From: Hyaloperonospora brassicae
Taxonomy: Eukaryota; Oomycota; Peronosporomycetes; Peronosporales; Peronosporaceae
Reading direction: 5' to 3'
DNA length: 64,000 bases
NCBI GenBank assembly: GCA_947650285.1
Contig: CANTFL010000591.1
Span: 1-64,000, forward strand
Made by a program: the position numbers and the translations under genes. The number at the start of each line of letters is the position of its first letter. Within the stretch, counting starts at the first letter, position 1. Below the pieces are notes generated by a model, which saw only the letters and a program-made list of their open reading frames with translations, ran no database searches and was not told the origin of the DNA. Shown in pieces: positions 34,913 through 44,972 of the stretch.

Positions 34913-36364
34913 ATGAGCTCTTCGTGGGGCGAGACGCTGTTCGCCTCGCCGCTCTACACAGAGCGCGGCTGGCGCCCGAGCGCCAGCGCTGTCCCGTACT
35001 TCCAAGGCGCACTGGTCTTCATGACGCTCGTGTACCTCTTTGAGACGTACCTCGACGTGCGGCAGCACCGGAAGCTGCACGACAGCCGCTTTCCAGCGCC
35101 ATTGCAAGAAGCGATCCAGGGACTCGGCCAGTATCGCGGGCGCCAGTCAGACGCAGCCGACGGTACCCAATTGGACGGCACTATACAAGCAGAGCGCACG
35201 GTACTCGCTGCCACAGTGGCAAAGTTCGACACGAGTCGCCAATACGGTCTCGACAAGAGCACGTTTGGCTTTGTGCGGGGCGCGTACCAGCAAGTGGAAG
35301 CGACAGCGCTGTTGCTGTTGGGTTATCTCCCGTACATGTGGACAGTGAGTGGCCAAGCGGTGGCTGCGCTCGGACTGGACGCGTCGAACGAGATCTACTG
35401 CGCGCTGATGCTCCTGACGCTCACGACGGTTCGGGACACGGTCGTTGACGTTCCGTTTGGGCTCTACTCGACGTTTGTCGTGGAAGCGCGCCATGGGTTC
35501 AACAAGCAGACGCTCGGGCTCTTTGTCACGGACAAGCTCAAAGCCCTGGGCCTCTTTGTTGCCATCGGGTACCCCGTGACAGCGCTGCTCATTTTCGTGA
35601 TCCGGTGGGGCGGGCCGTACTTTTACGTGTACGTCGGGGCGTGCCTCTTTGTGCTGTCCGTCGTCATGATGACGCTGTACCCCGTGCTGATTATGCCGCT
35701 GTTCAACACGTTTACGCCGCTGGAAGAAGGCGCCCTTCGGACGCGGATCGAAGCGCTCGCGGCGAGGCTCGGGTTCCCACTGACCAAGTTGTTTGTCACG
35801 GACGGCTCCAAGCGCTCGAGCCATAGCAACGCGTACTTTTTCGGGCTGTTCAAGAGCAAGCGCATTGTGCTGTTTGACACGCTGCTGGAGCAAGCAACGC
35901 ACGACGAGATTGTCGCGATCTTGGGCCACGAACTCGGCCACTGGCAGCTGTGGCACACGGCGCAGGGCTTTGTGATCCAGCAAGTGTACACGCTCGCGTC
36001 GTTCTACGTGTTTGGCCTGTGCATGCACAACGCCGAGCTGTTTGCGAGCTTTGGCTTTGCAGGGGACGCGGCCAAGCCCGTGATCATTGGGTTCCTGCTC
36101 TTCTCGCAGACCATGTGGGCGCCCGTCGAGCACGTGCTGTCGTTTCTGATCACGCTGAACACGCGCAAGAACGAGTTCCAAGCAGATGCGTTTGCAGTGG
36201 ACCTCGGCTTTGACGCGGCGCTCAAGTCGGGGCTGACCAAGCTCGCGATCGAGAACTTGGCCAACATGAACCCGGACAGGCTGTACAGTGCCTACCACTA
36301 CAGCCACCCGCCTCTCGTCGAGCGCCTCAACGCAATCACTGCGCGTGCCAAGAAGTCGCAGTAA
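34913..36364 (+). CDS. STE24: CAAX prenyl protease 1 (STE24 family)
   Basis: Single-exon, 483-residue zinc metalloprotease of the ER/nuclear membrane. It removes the last three residues of farnesylated CAAX proteins and clears clogged translocons. The zinc motif His-Glu-Leu-Gly-His is at about residues 338-342 (Ile-Leu-Gly-His-Glu-Leu-Gly-His-Trp), and the third ligand is in Asn-Glu-Phe-Gln-Ala-Asp-Ala-Phe near residue 421. Gly-Phe-Asn-Lys-Gln-Thr near residue 200, Pro-Leu-Phe-Asn and Ser-Asn-Ala-Tyr-Phe-Phe-Gly match the family. At least six hydrophobic segments fit the barrel of membrane helices. The start at 34913 was chosen because the family N-terminus begins shortly before the first membrane segment; the frame is open upstream to 34754 without homology. 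Length is typical. It is convergent with the PARP gene. Confidence 0.95.
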   Translation: MSSSWGETLFASPLYTERGWRPSASAVPYFQGALVFMTLVYLFETYLDVRQHRKLHDSRFPAPLQEAIQGLGQYRGRQSDAADGTQLDGTIQAERTVLAATVAKFDTSRQYGLDKSTFGFVRGAYQQVEATALLLLGYLPYMWTVSGQAVAALGLDASNEIYCALMLLTLTTVRDTVVDVPFGLYSTFVVEARHGFNKQTLGLFVTDKLKALGLFVAIGYPVTALLIFVIRWGGPYFYVYVGACLFVLSVVMMTLYPVLIMPLFNTFTPLEEGALRTRIEALAARLGFPLTKLFVTDGSKRSSHSNAYFFGLFKSKRIVLFDTLLEQATHDEIVAILGHELGHWQLWHTAQGFVIQQVYTLASFYVFGLCMHNAELFASFGFAGDAAKPVIIGFLLFSQTMWAPVEHVLSFLITLNTRKNEFQADAFAVDLGFDAALKSGLTKLAIENLANMNPDRLYSAYHYSHPPLVERLNAITARAKKSQ

Positions 36365-36844
36365 CAAGAAGGTTGGAGCAACGTGGTAGGGAGCAGTGTG
36401 CGTGTGGTGGTGGTGGTGGTGACCATCGCTGCAGCCATCATCACGCACGTGGTAATGCGCGAGCACAATGCAGCATGCGGGTGACACTAATGGCATTCCA
36501 ACTGGTCAGTGCTTGCGTTGAGCACACACGTGCAGCGTGTTGCTTGTGTTGTCCATTCAAACGTGGCTCATTAGTGCGTGCATAACCAAACGACCGAACT
36601 TGCACACGACAAAAAACGACAGTACAGTTGCAGTTGCAGTTGACTACGCCCGTTTGCTGTCGAGTCCGACGTGACCAGCCACCGATCGAGATATACCGTC
36701 TCCTACCAGCAGCTTGGCCTGGTCGTCCTCTGGATACTCGATGCTCGCCCGAACAAGCAGCACTGGAACGCATACACAGCTCCCGAGCTCAAGGCATCCG
36801 TTGTGTGTACGTGTGGATCTGAATTTCTTGGCCAGCGTGGGGAG
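36365..36844. other. Convergent intergenic region, STE24 and PARP 3' ends
   Basis: 480 bp between two stop codons that face each other. It contains a short GGT triplet run at 36402-36421 and otherwise shows no gene. Confidence 0.5.
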
Positions 36845-39534
36845 CTAATACGGACTCCTGGCCAGCACCACGTAGCGCATGCGCGTCTGGTTCGGGTTGT
36901 AAATAATGTACTCGCTGTGGTGGAGCCCCGTGCGCTTTTCAGGCTGGACGGACTTGCCCAAGGGCCAAACTGCGCCGTGAACGTCCACAACGTCGCCACT
37001 CGAGTCCGGACGGCACGAGCCAACGCCTTTGCAGCTGTGGTAATACGCCTCGTTGGCGCGTCCACCTGAAGCCGTGTGGACAAACTGTTTGGCATTGTCG
37101 TCCGAGTTCAGCATCTCTTTGCAGGCCCCAAGGGCGACTTCACTCAGCGCGAGTACGCACTGGTTGTGGCCGTTCGTTGGTCGGCAGTGGCAGTACGCCT
37201 GGGCTTTCGTCACCTTGTCGGTGAAGTACAGCCCTTTGCCAAAGATCCGTCCGTTCGAGGCCACTTCCGGAGGCGCAATGCGCAGCCCTTCCGACAAGAT
37301 ACCTGACCAGTTGGCCAAGTGACTGCCGTGCCACAGGATCTAGAGCACGAATTGCAGCACGAATTGATCGGCAGTCAGCAGCAGTTGGCACCTTCCAGAC
37401 CGTCACAAACAACAATACCAGCGACAACACCAACAGCAACAACAGTGACAGTGGCAAACGACAGTCATTGCGCTTACCCGCCGATTGCTGAAGTGGCGAA
37501 AGGGTTCAAACCGCGTTTCCTGCTCGTTCTTCTCGACGCGAAAGACCGACAGCAGCTGCAGTCGATCTTGCTTGCGTCCGCAGCAGTTGGAGTTGCGAAT
37601 GTACGTCTGGATCAGTGCAAAGTCGGGATTCGAGCTCTTGACCGGCTCGAGCTCGCACTCGAGCAAGTTGTAGCACTCGTCGAGATAGTTTCGCGAGGCG
37701 CATTGGCGAGCGACTGGATCATGTGCGATGCCACGCACACTGATCCCGACGTCGGCCAGGAGCTCGACTTTCTTGCCGAGTTTCACCATTGTATCAATGA
37801 CCTCCAAGCGCGAGTGGTGTGGAATGAGCGAGTAGAAGTGGCTGCTCAGGTGTGTCAATTGGGCTCGAGAGACCTGTCGACTGCGCAACGCTTCGTACAT
37901 TTCTTCCAAGGTCTCGTATCCCTGTTTCCAAGCAAGAACACACCACGACAGCACACACAACACACACACGCGTTGGTATTGCAACAAGTGCACAAGCCAA
38001 CATGACACGCAAGGATCCGATCAACGCGCGCATTTTCCGTACGCGCTTGATGGTTGTCTTGGATAATCGTCCTAGTGGAAGCTTCATGACAGCGTCGCCC
38101 GACAAGTCGTCCGTGACTGTCTGGGCATACGACAGCTCGCTATGGTCCGCAATGAGCGTCACAAAGTCCTGCACATCGGAAGGCAAGCGAGAAGGCGGTG
38201 CTGTCGCGCATGTACACGTCAATGCCTCGGTCCCACTCGCCCCTGCTCCAGCGTCGCCATCCGAGCTGGCATACAGCCAGTCCAGTTGACTGCCTCGCGA
38301 CTGCTGCGTGCTCGACGGAACTGTTGCACTCGTCGTGGGAGCACGAGTACTACGGGAAGCCGACGCTTTCCACGCAATGTTGCGACGCCGTTTGCGACTG
38401 GGCGTCCCTGCAGGTGGAAGCGCTGGTGCCGACGCCGAGACGAGCTCAAAGTCTTGGAAACTGTCTGCATCGTCCATCTCGCCTTGATTGTCTGCCAGCG
38501 CGCTCGTGAGCGACGGCGAGTACGGCGTGCCCGTGGAATAGTCGAGCTCAATCCACGTAAAACTGCCCTCTTGGAAGCGCAGCGCCTGGCGTTCGTTCCA
38601 CTCGCACTTGGTCTTGGACGCAAAGAGCAGCTCAAACTCAAACGCGACTTTCGCAGCGCTAGCAAACTGCTTGAGCGTCGTTTTGCCCGCACAGCCGACG
38701 CGGCCCGCGCGGGTCCAGAGGTAAAAGTCCTGCTGGAACGCGAGCGCTTGCAGGGCAATGAACTCGCTATAGTTGTGGTGGATCCGCACCTGCACAACAG
38801 GGGGTCCAACGTGATCACGCGCATCACACATTAGCACACGTAATCACAGCAGCAGCATCATCATTTCACAACCCCACAACACATAAGTCGCGTGGCTCGT
38901 TTGCCCCTCATGTCGGTTTTGCAATGCGGCAACGGCAACTACAACATCAACAACAACATCAACAACGTACGCGGGTCAACATGGCGTTGTAGAAACTGCC
39001 GCCCTGTCGCAGCACCGTGGCGTCGCGCTGATAGGCCTCGGGCAAGTACGGGTCGGGCTTCAAGGCCTGGACTTTCTCCTCTCCCTCGGGGATAGACGGG
39101 TCGACTCCGCGCATGTAGCCACAACAGCTGCGCGCGTCGCGGTCGGGGTTCGGGGTGTAGCTCTTGGCCGTGTAGCCATTGACCGTGTAGCCATCAGCCT
39201 CCGCCTCATCGTCGTTGTCACTGCCAGTGTCGTCGTCCCGGGGCAGCTGGAGCTTGACGGCTTTGGCGTTGCGTCGCCCTGTGACGCGCTTTTTCAGTGG
39301 CGGCGACAGCACCGGAAGCTGCGAGGCACTGAGCTGCGAGCGCGTACTGGCCGCGACGCCGGAGCGTAGGGAAGAGACGCGCGTGAGGGTCGAGCGGGGC
39401 GTTCGAGGGGGCGTCGCGGGCATTGGCGACGAGGGATACGGGAAGGGCGACGAGCTCATGGCCGCCGCCGCAGCGGACGAGGTCTGGTACGCACTGGAAG
39501 ACGAGGACGAAGCAGCGCGGCGCTTTTTGGTCAT
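36845..39534 (-). CDS. Nuclear poly(ADP-ribose) polymerase with WGR, regulatory and catalytic domains
   Basis: Inferred CDS is complement(join(36845..37339, 37478..37921, 38043..38789, 38971..39534)), 749 residues. Order: Ser/Pro-rich N-terminus with a basic start (Met-Thr-Lys-Lys-Arg-Arg, a likely nuclear signal), WGR domain across intron 1 (Phe-Tyr-Leu-Trp-Thr-Arg-Ala-Gly-Arg-Val-Gly, with Ala for the usual Trp), PARP regulatory helices (Leu-Pro-Leu-Gly-Arg-Leu-Ser), and the catalytic domain. Catalytic His589 (Leu-Trp-His-Gly-Ser, formed across intron 3), Tyr623 (Gly-Lys-Gly-Leu-Tyr-Phe) and Glu728 (Ser-Glu-Tyr-Ile-Ile-Tyr) form the H-Y-E triad, so polymerase activity is expected. The residue matching human PARP1 Ser904 is Ala631. 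No zinc fingers are seen, which fits PARP2/3-like enzymes. It likely acts in DNA-break signalling. Introns have donors GTACGT, GTACGG and GTAAGC. Confidence 0.9.
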
Positions 39535-39666
39535 TGGGTCTTGGAGGAGAGGCGGCGGCGACGACGACAAAGCTGACCTGGCTGGCTGGATTGGGACTGA
39601 GCTCGCTGCGGGCTGGAGAGAACTGCTGGACTGAGCTCGTACTAGCGACAAGAGTCTCTGCTACTT

Positions 39667-39705
39667 GTAGTAGTAGTAGTAGTAGGAGGAGGAGGAGGAG
39701 GAGGA
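39667..39705. repeat. TAG/AGG trinucleotide microsatellite
   Basis: Five to six TAG triplets are followed directly by six AGG triplets upstream of the PARP gene. Confidence 0.85.
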
Positions 39706-40170
39706 CTGCTACAATTGCGACTGCGGCGGCTCTTCTTCCTGGTTGGGCTCTGCGGGTCTGCTACGGTGCGACTTGGGTCGGGCCCGGCCCTGTCTGGCAT
39801 GTTGAAGTTTGTATGGCGAGTGGCGGCTGAGACTTGCTTCGGACGTGCGGGCGTGCGGGCACGTCCGGCCGGTCCTTTTGTGAACGCGATCGAGACGGTC
39901 TGTGTGTGTGCATTCTCTTTGCGTTTGTTTGTTTGTGTGCGTGCGTGGGCGGACTATTCACGCCGTCGTCATGTCTTTATTCGTACTCACACACGAGTGC
40001 AACAAAACACGCCGAAAAAAATGTCGAAAAGACTGCCGTCGCTCGCTATTGATTGCCGATGAACAACAGCGAGGGAAGAAGAGAGATATGCACGCACGCT
40101 GTCCGCTACTCGATTGGAAGACGTCGTGATGGAACTACCACGAGGATCGCGCGCCGCGTCCGTGGAACAG

Positions 40171-40199
40171 ACAGTCAGTCAGTCAGTCAGTCAGTCAGC
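40171..40199. repeat. AGTC tetranucleotide microsatellite
   Basis: About seven perfect AGTC units upstream of Orai-like gene A. Confidence 0.9.
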
Positions 40200-40691
40200 T
40201 GACTGTTGATGCTGATGACGACAACGGCGGTAACAGAGCATTTCGTCCTAGATGACCATCGATCGATAAATAGATAGGGTTAGTAGGCAGATTTATAGCT
40301 CCATCTGAAGCGTCGCCTTTTGGCTCGAGAACACGTCTGACGCGGGTCACGCCCGACGTTGAAGACCGACTCAGATTCGCTCCTGTCACTTCACCTCCCC
40401 TTCCCCTCCCTCCTCTTCCGTCTGTCGTGTAGACACAACCTACACACCAACTAACTTAACCTACACACTAACCTACACACCAACCTACATACGTACCACC
40501 TATGGTACCTGATCCAGAGAGGTCTCTTCTTCACTTCTGCGAGCGCAGCGAGCAGACGTCACTATCCCGAGGGACCTCTGCACACCAACGCCCCACATGC
40601 TAACGCGCGCTCGACGTCGTTTCGGCCGCGCTACAAGTCGCTGTTTAGCTCCACGCGCCACAACAGCGCGTCGCGCCACGCACTGGTCCCC

Positions 40692-41732
40692 ATGTCCGCT
40701 GTCGTCGACGCTGTGTTCGGCTCGTACGACCTCAAGAACGCCAAACAATGGCGCGACGAGGACCTGTTGTACCGCGAGCAGGAGAAACAGTGGCGCGAAG
40801 ACGCGATCCGGCGCGAGTGCGAGTGGCGGTGCGCCGATTTGGTGCGGGAGCGCCGCGTGCTGAAGCTCGAGAACGAGAAGCGCATCATCGACGCGCGGCA
40901 TCGGCAGCTCGTGTCGGTCTCGCAGATGTCGGCGCTGCTCGCGGGCTTTACCATGTCGACGATCGTCGAAGTGCAGATCGCCGACGCGACGAGTGAGCCT
41001 GTGATTGTCGCCTACGGAGCCGTGTGCTGCATGGAGGTGCGGGACGTAGGGGCAGACGCGTACACTGTGCTCATGGAGGAGCGAGTGTTGTAGTAGTAGT
41101 AGTAGTAGTAGTAGTGTGGTTGCTGCCTTGTTGTGTCTGCTGCAATTGTGGTGGTGCAGGTCGTTTGACAAGGGGTGTTACTGTTATTGCTGTTGCTGTT
41201 GCTGTTGTTGTTGTTATTGTCGTTGTTGTTGCTGTTGTTGTTGTTGTTGTTGCTGTTGTTGCTGTTGTCGTTGCTGTGTTATTGCTGTTGTTGTTGCTAG
41301 TTCATTGCCATGTTTACGTGCATGTTGACGTGTACGGCGCTGTTGCTGGCGCTGACGCGGTTCGTGACGCACGCGCTGGAAGGCGAAGTGCACGCGCTGT
41401 CGTCGTTCGAGCTGGACGTCGTGTCGCCGTTCTACGGCTGGTGGCTGCGGAAGTGCGAGCGCGATTGGATCATGGCGTACCATCTCTTCCGCCTCGGGCT
41501 GTGCCTGTTCCTCGCTCAAGTGGCGCTGCTGGGCTGGGCGGTCTTTGGCGAATGGGTTGCGGCCGCGTCCTGCATGACAGTGCTGTGTGCGCTGGCACTC
41601 GCCTACTTGGAGCTGCGCGTGGCCAGTCGATGGCGCTACCTCGTGCAGTTCCCCGTACCGCAGGCAGCCGAGTCGCCCCCATCGAGGCGATCGAGCACCT
41701 TGTCGCCGTCTCGAGTCCTCTTGGCCCAATAA
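40692..41732 (+). CDS. Orai-like calcium channel subunit, paralogue A
   Basis: Inferred CDS is join(40692..41036, 41301..41732), 258 residues. Residues 10-75 form a charged coiled-coil-like helix (Arg-Glu-Gln-Glu-Lys-Gln-Trp-Arg-Glu-Asp). The first membrane segment, from Ser77, reads Ser-Gln-Met-Ser-Ala-Leu-Leu-Ala-Gly-Phe and ends Ile-Val-Glu-Val-Gln-Ile, matching the ORAI1 pore helix; Glu93 aligns with the selectivity-filter Glu106. Three more membrane segments follow, the third being Leu-Phe-Leu-Ala-Gln-Val-Ala-Leu-Leu-Gly-Trp, as in Orai. Such channels admit Ca2+ at the plasma membrane. Relative to ORAI1, Arg91 is Gln78 and the hydrophobic gate Val102 is Ser89. The intron (GTGCGG...TAG) was fixed by aligning to the intronless paralogue B. 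Whether a STIM-like activator exists is unknown. Confidence 0.82.
41091..41300. repeat. Triplet repeats inside the Orai-like A intron
   Basis: A TAG run at 41091-41115 and a long mixed TTG/CTG run at 41179-41300 fill most of the 264-bp intron. The acceptor TAG ends at 41300. Confidence 0.85.
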
Positions 41733-42157
41733 CAACTCGTCCGGTCGTTTCACTACTCTCCATCGTTCGTGTTGTTGGTTTACTACCACTACAACTGCAA
41801 CTATAACATGCGTACCGCCGAGAAAACCATGTGGTACACACACACACACACATTCCCTTCCTCGACTCGGAACGTACGTCGAACACTGCATCCATTTTCC
41901 AACGCCTCTTCGCCGCCTCGTCTCCCACCCCACCAACCCCTCCTACTACTTCAGAAGAAAAACACGACGACACCGACGACACCGACGACGACACCGACAA
42001 CACGACAGCAGTGGGTAATCCTCGTGGATCTTCTGCTACCCCGAACCGCCGCGAGCGCGTCGGACAGCCAGTCATTCCCCCTTCGACACCCAAAAGGTCC
42101 ACACGTATATATACAGTACACGGCCGGTCACGTACGTACCTGCACCCTACGCAGCGC
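41733..42157. other. Intergenic region upstream of the aspartokinase gene
   Basis: 425 bp between Orai-like A and the aspartokinase start. It holds a CA run at 41836-41852 and a GACACC/GACGAC repeat at 41967-42004. The aspartokinase frame is open through part of it, but that sequence is low complexity and was treated as untranslated. Confidence 0.5.
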
Positions 42158-44836
42158 ATGGCCGACCAGTTCGTCGTGCACAAGTTCGGCGGCACGTCCG
42201 TCGGCAATGCCGCGTGCTTTGCCAAAGTCGCCGCCATCGTCGCGCACCTGCCGGACCCGCGCGTCGCCGTGGTCGTGTCGGCCATGGGCGGCCAGCCCAA
42301 GGTCACGGACCTGCTCATCTCGCTGCTCGCGCTCGCCCAGCAGCGCCGCGCGGACGAGTGCACTGCGATCTTGGCCACGATCCGCGCAAAGCACCACGAG
42401 GTCGTGCAGGCGCTACTGCCGCCCGACGTCGCGGCCGCGATCGACGCAGCGATCGCACGCGACCTGCACGCGGTCGCCGAGCTCCTGCGGTCCATCTCCA
42501 TCATGCGGGCGTACAACGACAACGTGGTCGAGTTCATCTCGGGCCACGGCGAGATCTGGTCGGCCATGATCCTCGCAGCCGTCCTGAGCGCCACAACGCG
42601 CGCCGACGGCCGGCGCCACAGCTTTCGCTTCGTCGACGCGCGCGAGTTCCTCACGGTCGAGTCCACGAGCAGCGGCCACGGCCCCGTCGTGCAGTACGAC
42701 ACGTCCATGCAAAAGCTGCAGGCACTCGTCCAGAACGACAGCACCAGTGGCAATGGCCACGGCCCCCTCACGCACCTCGTGATCACGGGCTTCATCTGCA
42801 GCACCGCCGACGGCGTCATGACGACGCTCAAGCGCGACGGCAGCGACTTTACGGCGTCCATCTGCGGTCGGGTCTTGCGCGCCCGGAGCGTCACGATCTG
42901 GACCGACGTGAGCGGCGTCTTGAGCGCCGACCCCCGGCGCGTGCCCGAGGCGCGCATCCTGCCTGCAATCTCGTACCAAGAAGCCATGGAGCTCGCGTAC
43001 TTTGGGGCCAAAGTGATCCACCCCAAGACCATGGCGCCCGCCATGCTCGACAACGTGCCCATCTATATCCGCAACACGTTTGCGCCCGCGGACGTGGGCA
43101 CAAAGATCGCCGACCAGTGCGCCGTCGCGCGCACGCGGTCGCTGTCCACTGGTGCGCCAACGGCCCGCACGGTCGTCAGCGGCTTCTCGACCGTCGACGA
43201 CCTCGCGCTGTTCAACGTGGAAGGCAGCGGCATGGTCGGCGTGCACGGCACGTCGTCGCGCCTCTTTGGCGCGCTCGACCGCGTCCAGATCAACGTCGTG
43301 CTCATTGCGCAAGCGAGTTCCGAGCACTCGATCTGCTTTGCTGTGCCGCAATCCGCTGCGGCCGTCGCGCGCGACGTCATCAACGAGACGTTCTTCAAGG
43401 AGATCCACGTCGGCCACATTGACGCGGCCGCGTACGTCGCGCCCGTGAGTATCATTGCGGCTGTCGGCGACCAGATGAACCAGACGCCCGGCGTCTGTGC
43501 GCGCTTCTTTGGCGCGCTCGGCCGCGCCCAGATCAACGTCCTGGCCATCTCGCAGGGCTCGTCCGAGCGCAACATCTCAGCGGTCGTGCGGTACGAAGAC
43601 TCGGCCGCAGCGCTGCGGGCCGCACACGCGGCGTTCTTCCTGTCGGACCAGACGCTGTCGATCGGTCTCGTGGGCCTCGAGCTCGAAGCCGCGGCCCACG
43701 ACACGGGCGTCGCGCTCTTGAAGCTGATCCGCCAGCAACGCGCGTTCCTCACGCAGCGCTTCCACGTGGACCTCCGCGTGCGCGCGATTGCTACGCACCG
43801 GTCGGCGCAGATGCTGCTCGATGTCGACGGCGACCTCACGGACGACGTCGGGACGACGCGGCGGCACGAGTGGGTGCCGTTCGACGCCCGCGCGTTCCTC
43901 GATCACGTGTGCGTCGACCATTTGCCCCACTGGCTCATCATTGACGTGTCCAACAGCTCCGAGTACGTGGCCGATCTGTACCCGCAATGGCTCGCGCGCC
44001 ACGTGCACGTCCTGACGGCCAATGTGAACATCGCGTCCGTCTCGACGGCCGCGCACAAGGCCCTGCAGCAGACCGCAATGGCCCACGAGCTGACGTACGA
44101 CCCCGAGGCGACGCTCGCGCTCGGCGTCCCGATCTGCCACACGCTCCAGAACTTCCTCCAGACCGGCGACGACGTCCAGCGCGTCGAGTACTCGGGCAGC
44201 CGCGTGCTGCACGCCGTGTTGGACGCCGTGTTGGCATGCGCGGACCCGCTTCAAGCTGACCTGGGACCGATCGTCGCGCACGTTATTGCCCAGCACAAGA
44301 GCGCGTGCAGCGTCCGCGACCTCATGGACGACGTCATGGGCGTCCAGAGCGCCAAGAAGGCCGTCATGATTGCGCGCGAGATGGGCGTCGACATGGAGCT
44401 GGCGGACGTGGTGATCGAGCGCCCGTGGACCGGCAGTCACGACCACGTCGAGACGTGGAGCTTTGACGACCTCGTGGCCTATTTGGTGGACGCGAGTGGG
44501 CCGTTGCGGCAGCAGATTGCTACAGCGGCCGCCGACCCCACGCAGGCCTTGCGGCTGCGTCAGATGACGTACATTGACGCCAGCACCGGCACGATATCGG
44601 TCCGCGTCGAGGCTTTGGCACCGACGCACGCGTTCGCCGCGCTCCAGAGCCGCCAGGGCGGCTTTGCGTTCTACACGCTGCGGCATTCGCTGCACCCGGT
44701 CGTGGTCACGGGTCCGCTCGCCGACTGCTATATCACAGCGGGTTCGCTGTTTGGCAGTACGCTGGCGGTCGCACGGCGTTGCGGCGCGCATCACTGCGGC
44801 CACGAGGCACTGCGTCCGCTGAGCTCCAAGGCGTGA
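42158..44836 (+). CDS. Fused aspartokinase - degenerate homoserine dehydrogenase
   Basis: Single exon, 892 residues. The start at 42158 was chosen because Val-His-Lys-Phe-Gly-Gly-Thr-Ser-Val-Gly, the kinase start motif, follows at once. The kinase half is intact: Lys9, Gly-His-Gly-Glu near residue 129, Asp-Gly-Ser-Asp-Phe-Thr-Ala near 229, and Thr-Asp-Val-Ser-Gly-Val-Leu-Ser-Ala-Asp-Pro near 249. It phosphorylates aspartate, the first step to threonine, methionine and lysine. Two ACT domains (about 345-490) suggest amino-acid feedback control. The C-terminal half aligns with homoserine dehydrogenase of ThrA-type fusions, but key motifs are lost: the Gly-x-Gly-x-x-Gly loop reads Gly-Leu-Val-Gly-Leu-Glu-Leu-Glu (about 503-511), Pro-Asn-Lys-Lys is Ala-Asn-Val-Asn (about 621), and the catalytic Asp of the Asp-Val-Ala-Arg-Lys box is Gln (about 730). 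Dehydrogenase activity is therefore doubtful. Confidence 0.88.
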   Translation: MADQFVVHKFGGTSVGNAACFAKVAAIVAHLPDPRVAVVVSAMGGQPKVTDLLISLLALAQQRRADECTAILATIRAKHHEVVQALLPPDVAAAIDAAIARDLHAVAELLRSISIMRAYNDNVVEFISGHGEIWSAMILAAVLSATTRADGRRHSFRFVDAREFLTVESTSSGHGPVVQYDTSMQKLQALVQNDSTSGNGHGPLTHLVITGFICSTADGVMTTLKRDGSDFTASICGRVLRARSVTIWTDVSGVLSADPRRVPEARILPAISYQEAMELAYFGAKVIHPKTMAPAMLDNVPIYIRNTFAPADVGTKIADQCAVARTRSLSTGAPTARTVVSGFSTVDDLALFNVEGSGMVGVHGTSSRLFGALDRVQINVVLIAQASSEHSICFAVPQSAAAVARDVINETFFKEIHVGHIDAAAYVAPVSIIAAVGDQMNQTPGVCARFFGALGRAQINVLAISQGSSERNISAVVRYEDSAAALRAAHAAFFLSDQTLSIGLVGLELEAAAHDTGVALLKLIRQQRAFLTQRFHVDLRVRAIATHRSAQMLLDVDGDLTDDVGTTRRHEWVPFDARAFLDHVCVDHLPHWLIIDVSNSSEYVADLYPQWLARHVHVLTANVNIASVSTAAHKALQQTAMAHELTYDPEATLALGVPICHTLQNFLQTGDDVQRVEYSGSRVLHAVLDAVLACADPLQADLGPIVAHVIAQHKSACSVRDLMDDVMGVQSAKKAVMIAREMGVDMELADVVIERPWTGSHDHVETWSFDDLVAYLVDASGPLRQQIATAAADPTQALRLRQMTYIDASTGTISVRVEALAPTHAFAALQSRQGGFAFYTLRHSLHPVVVTGPLADCYITAGSLFGSTLAVARRCGAHHCGHEALRPLSSKA

Positions 44837-44972
44837 GACGGGAGCGCTGTCCAGAGCTCTGCACACACGAGTGTGTTGCGTCTGCATACCTTATAGAGAA
44901 CTTGTTCACCTGCAACACGTAGTAGACGACGACGCACTGGATGCTGTATCATGTACCGAGCGAGTCTCTTTG

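Larger units (their letters stand above)
39535..40691. other. Divergent intergenic region, PARP and Orai-like gene A
   Basis: 1.16 kb containing the promoters of both genes. It is rich in microsatellites: TAG/AGG triplets at 39667-39705 and an AGTC tetranucleotide run at 40171-40199. CCTACACACCAAC-type imperfect repeats lie at 40436-40495. No gene was recognised. Confidence 0.5.

Noticed and set aside
35147..36496. 449-codon minus-strand frame opposite STE24
   Set aside because: Antisense shadow with His/Arg/Gln-rich composition and no motif; STE24 on the plus strand is clear.
40171..40199. AGTC repeat as a possible CRISPR-like or regulatory array
   Set aside because: It is a plain tetranucleotide microsatellite without spacers, in a eukaryotic genome.
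41024..41300. Long valine-rich plus-strand frame and the matching Gln-rich minus-strand frame over the triplet repeats
   Set aside because: It is translation of an intronic TTG/CTG repeat. Comparison with the intronless paralogue shows this sequence is removed.
42128..44887. Long minus-strand frames opposite the aspartokinase gene
   Set aside because: They are shadows caused by high GC at third codon positions; all family motifs are on the plus strand.
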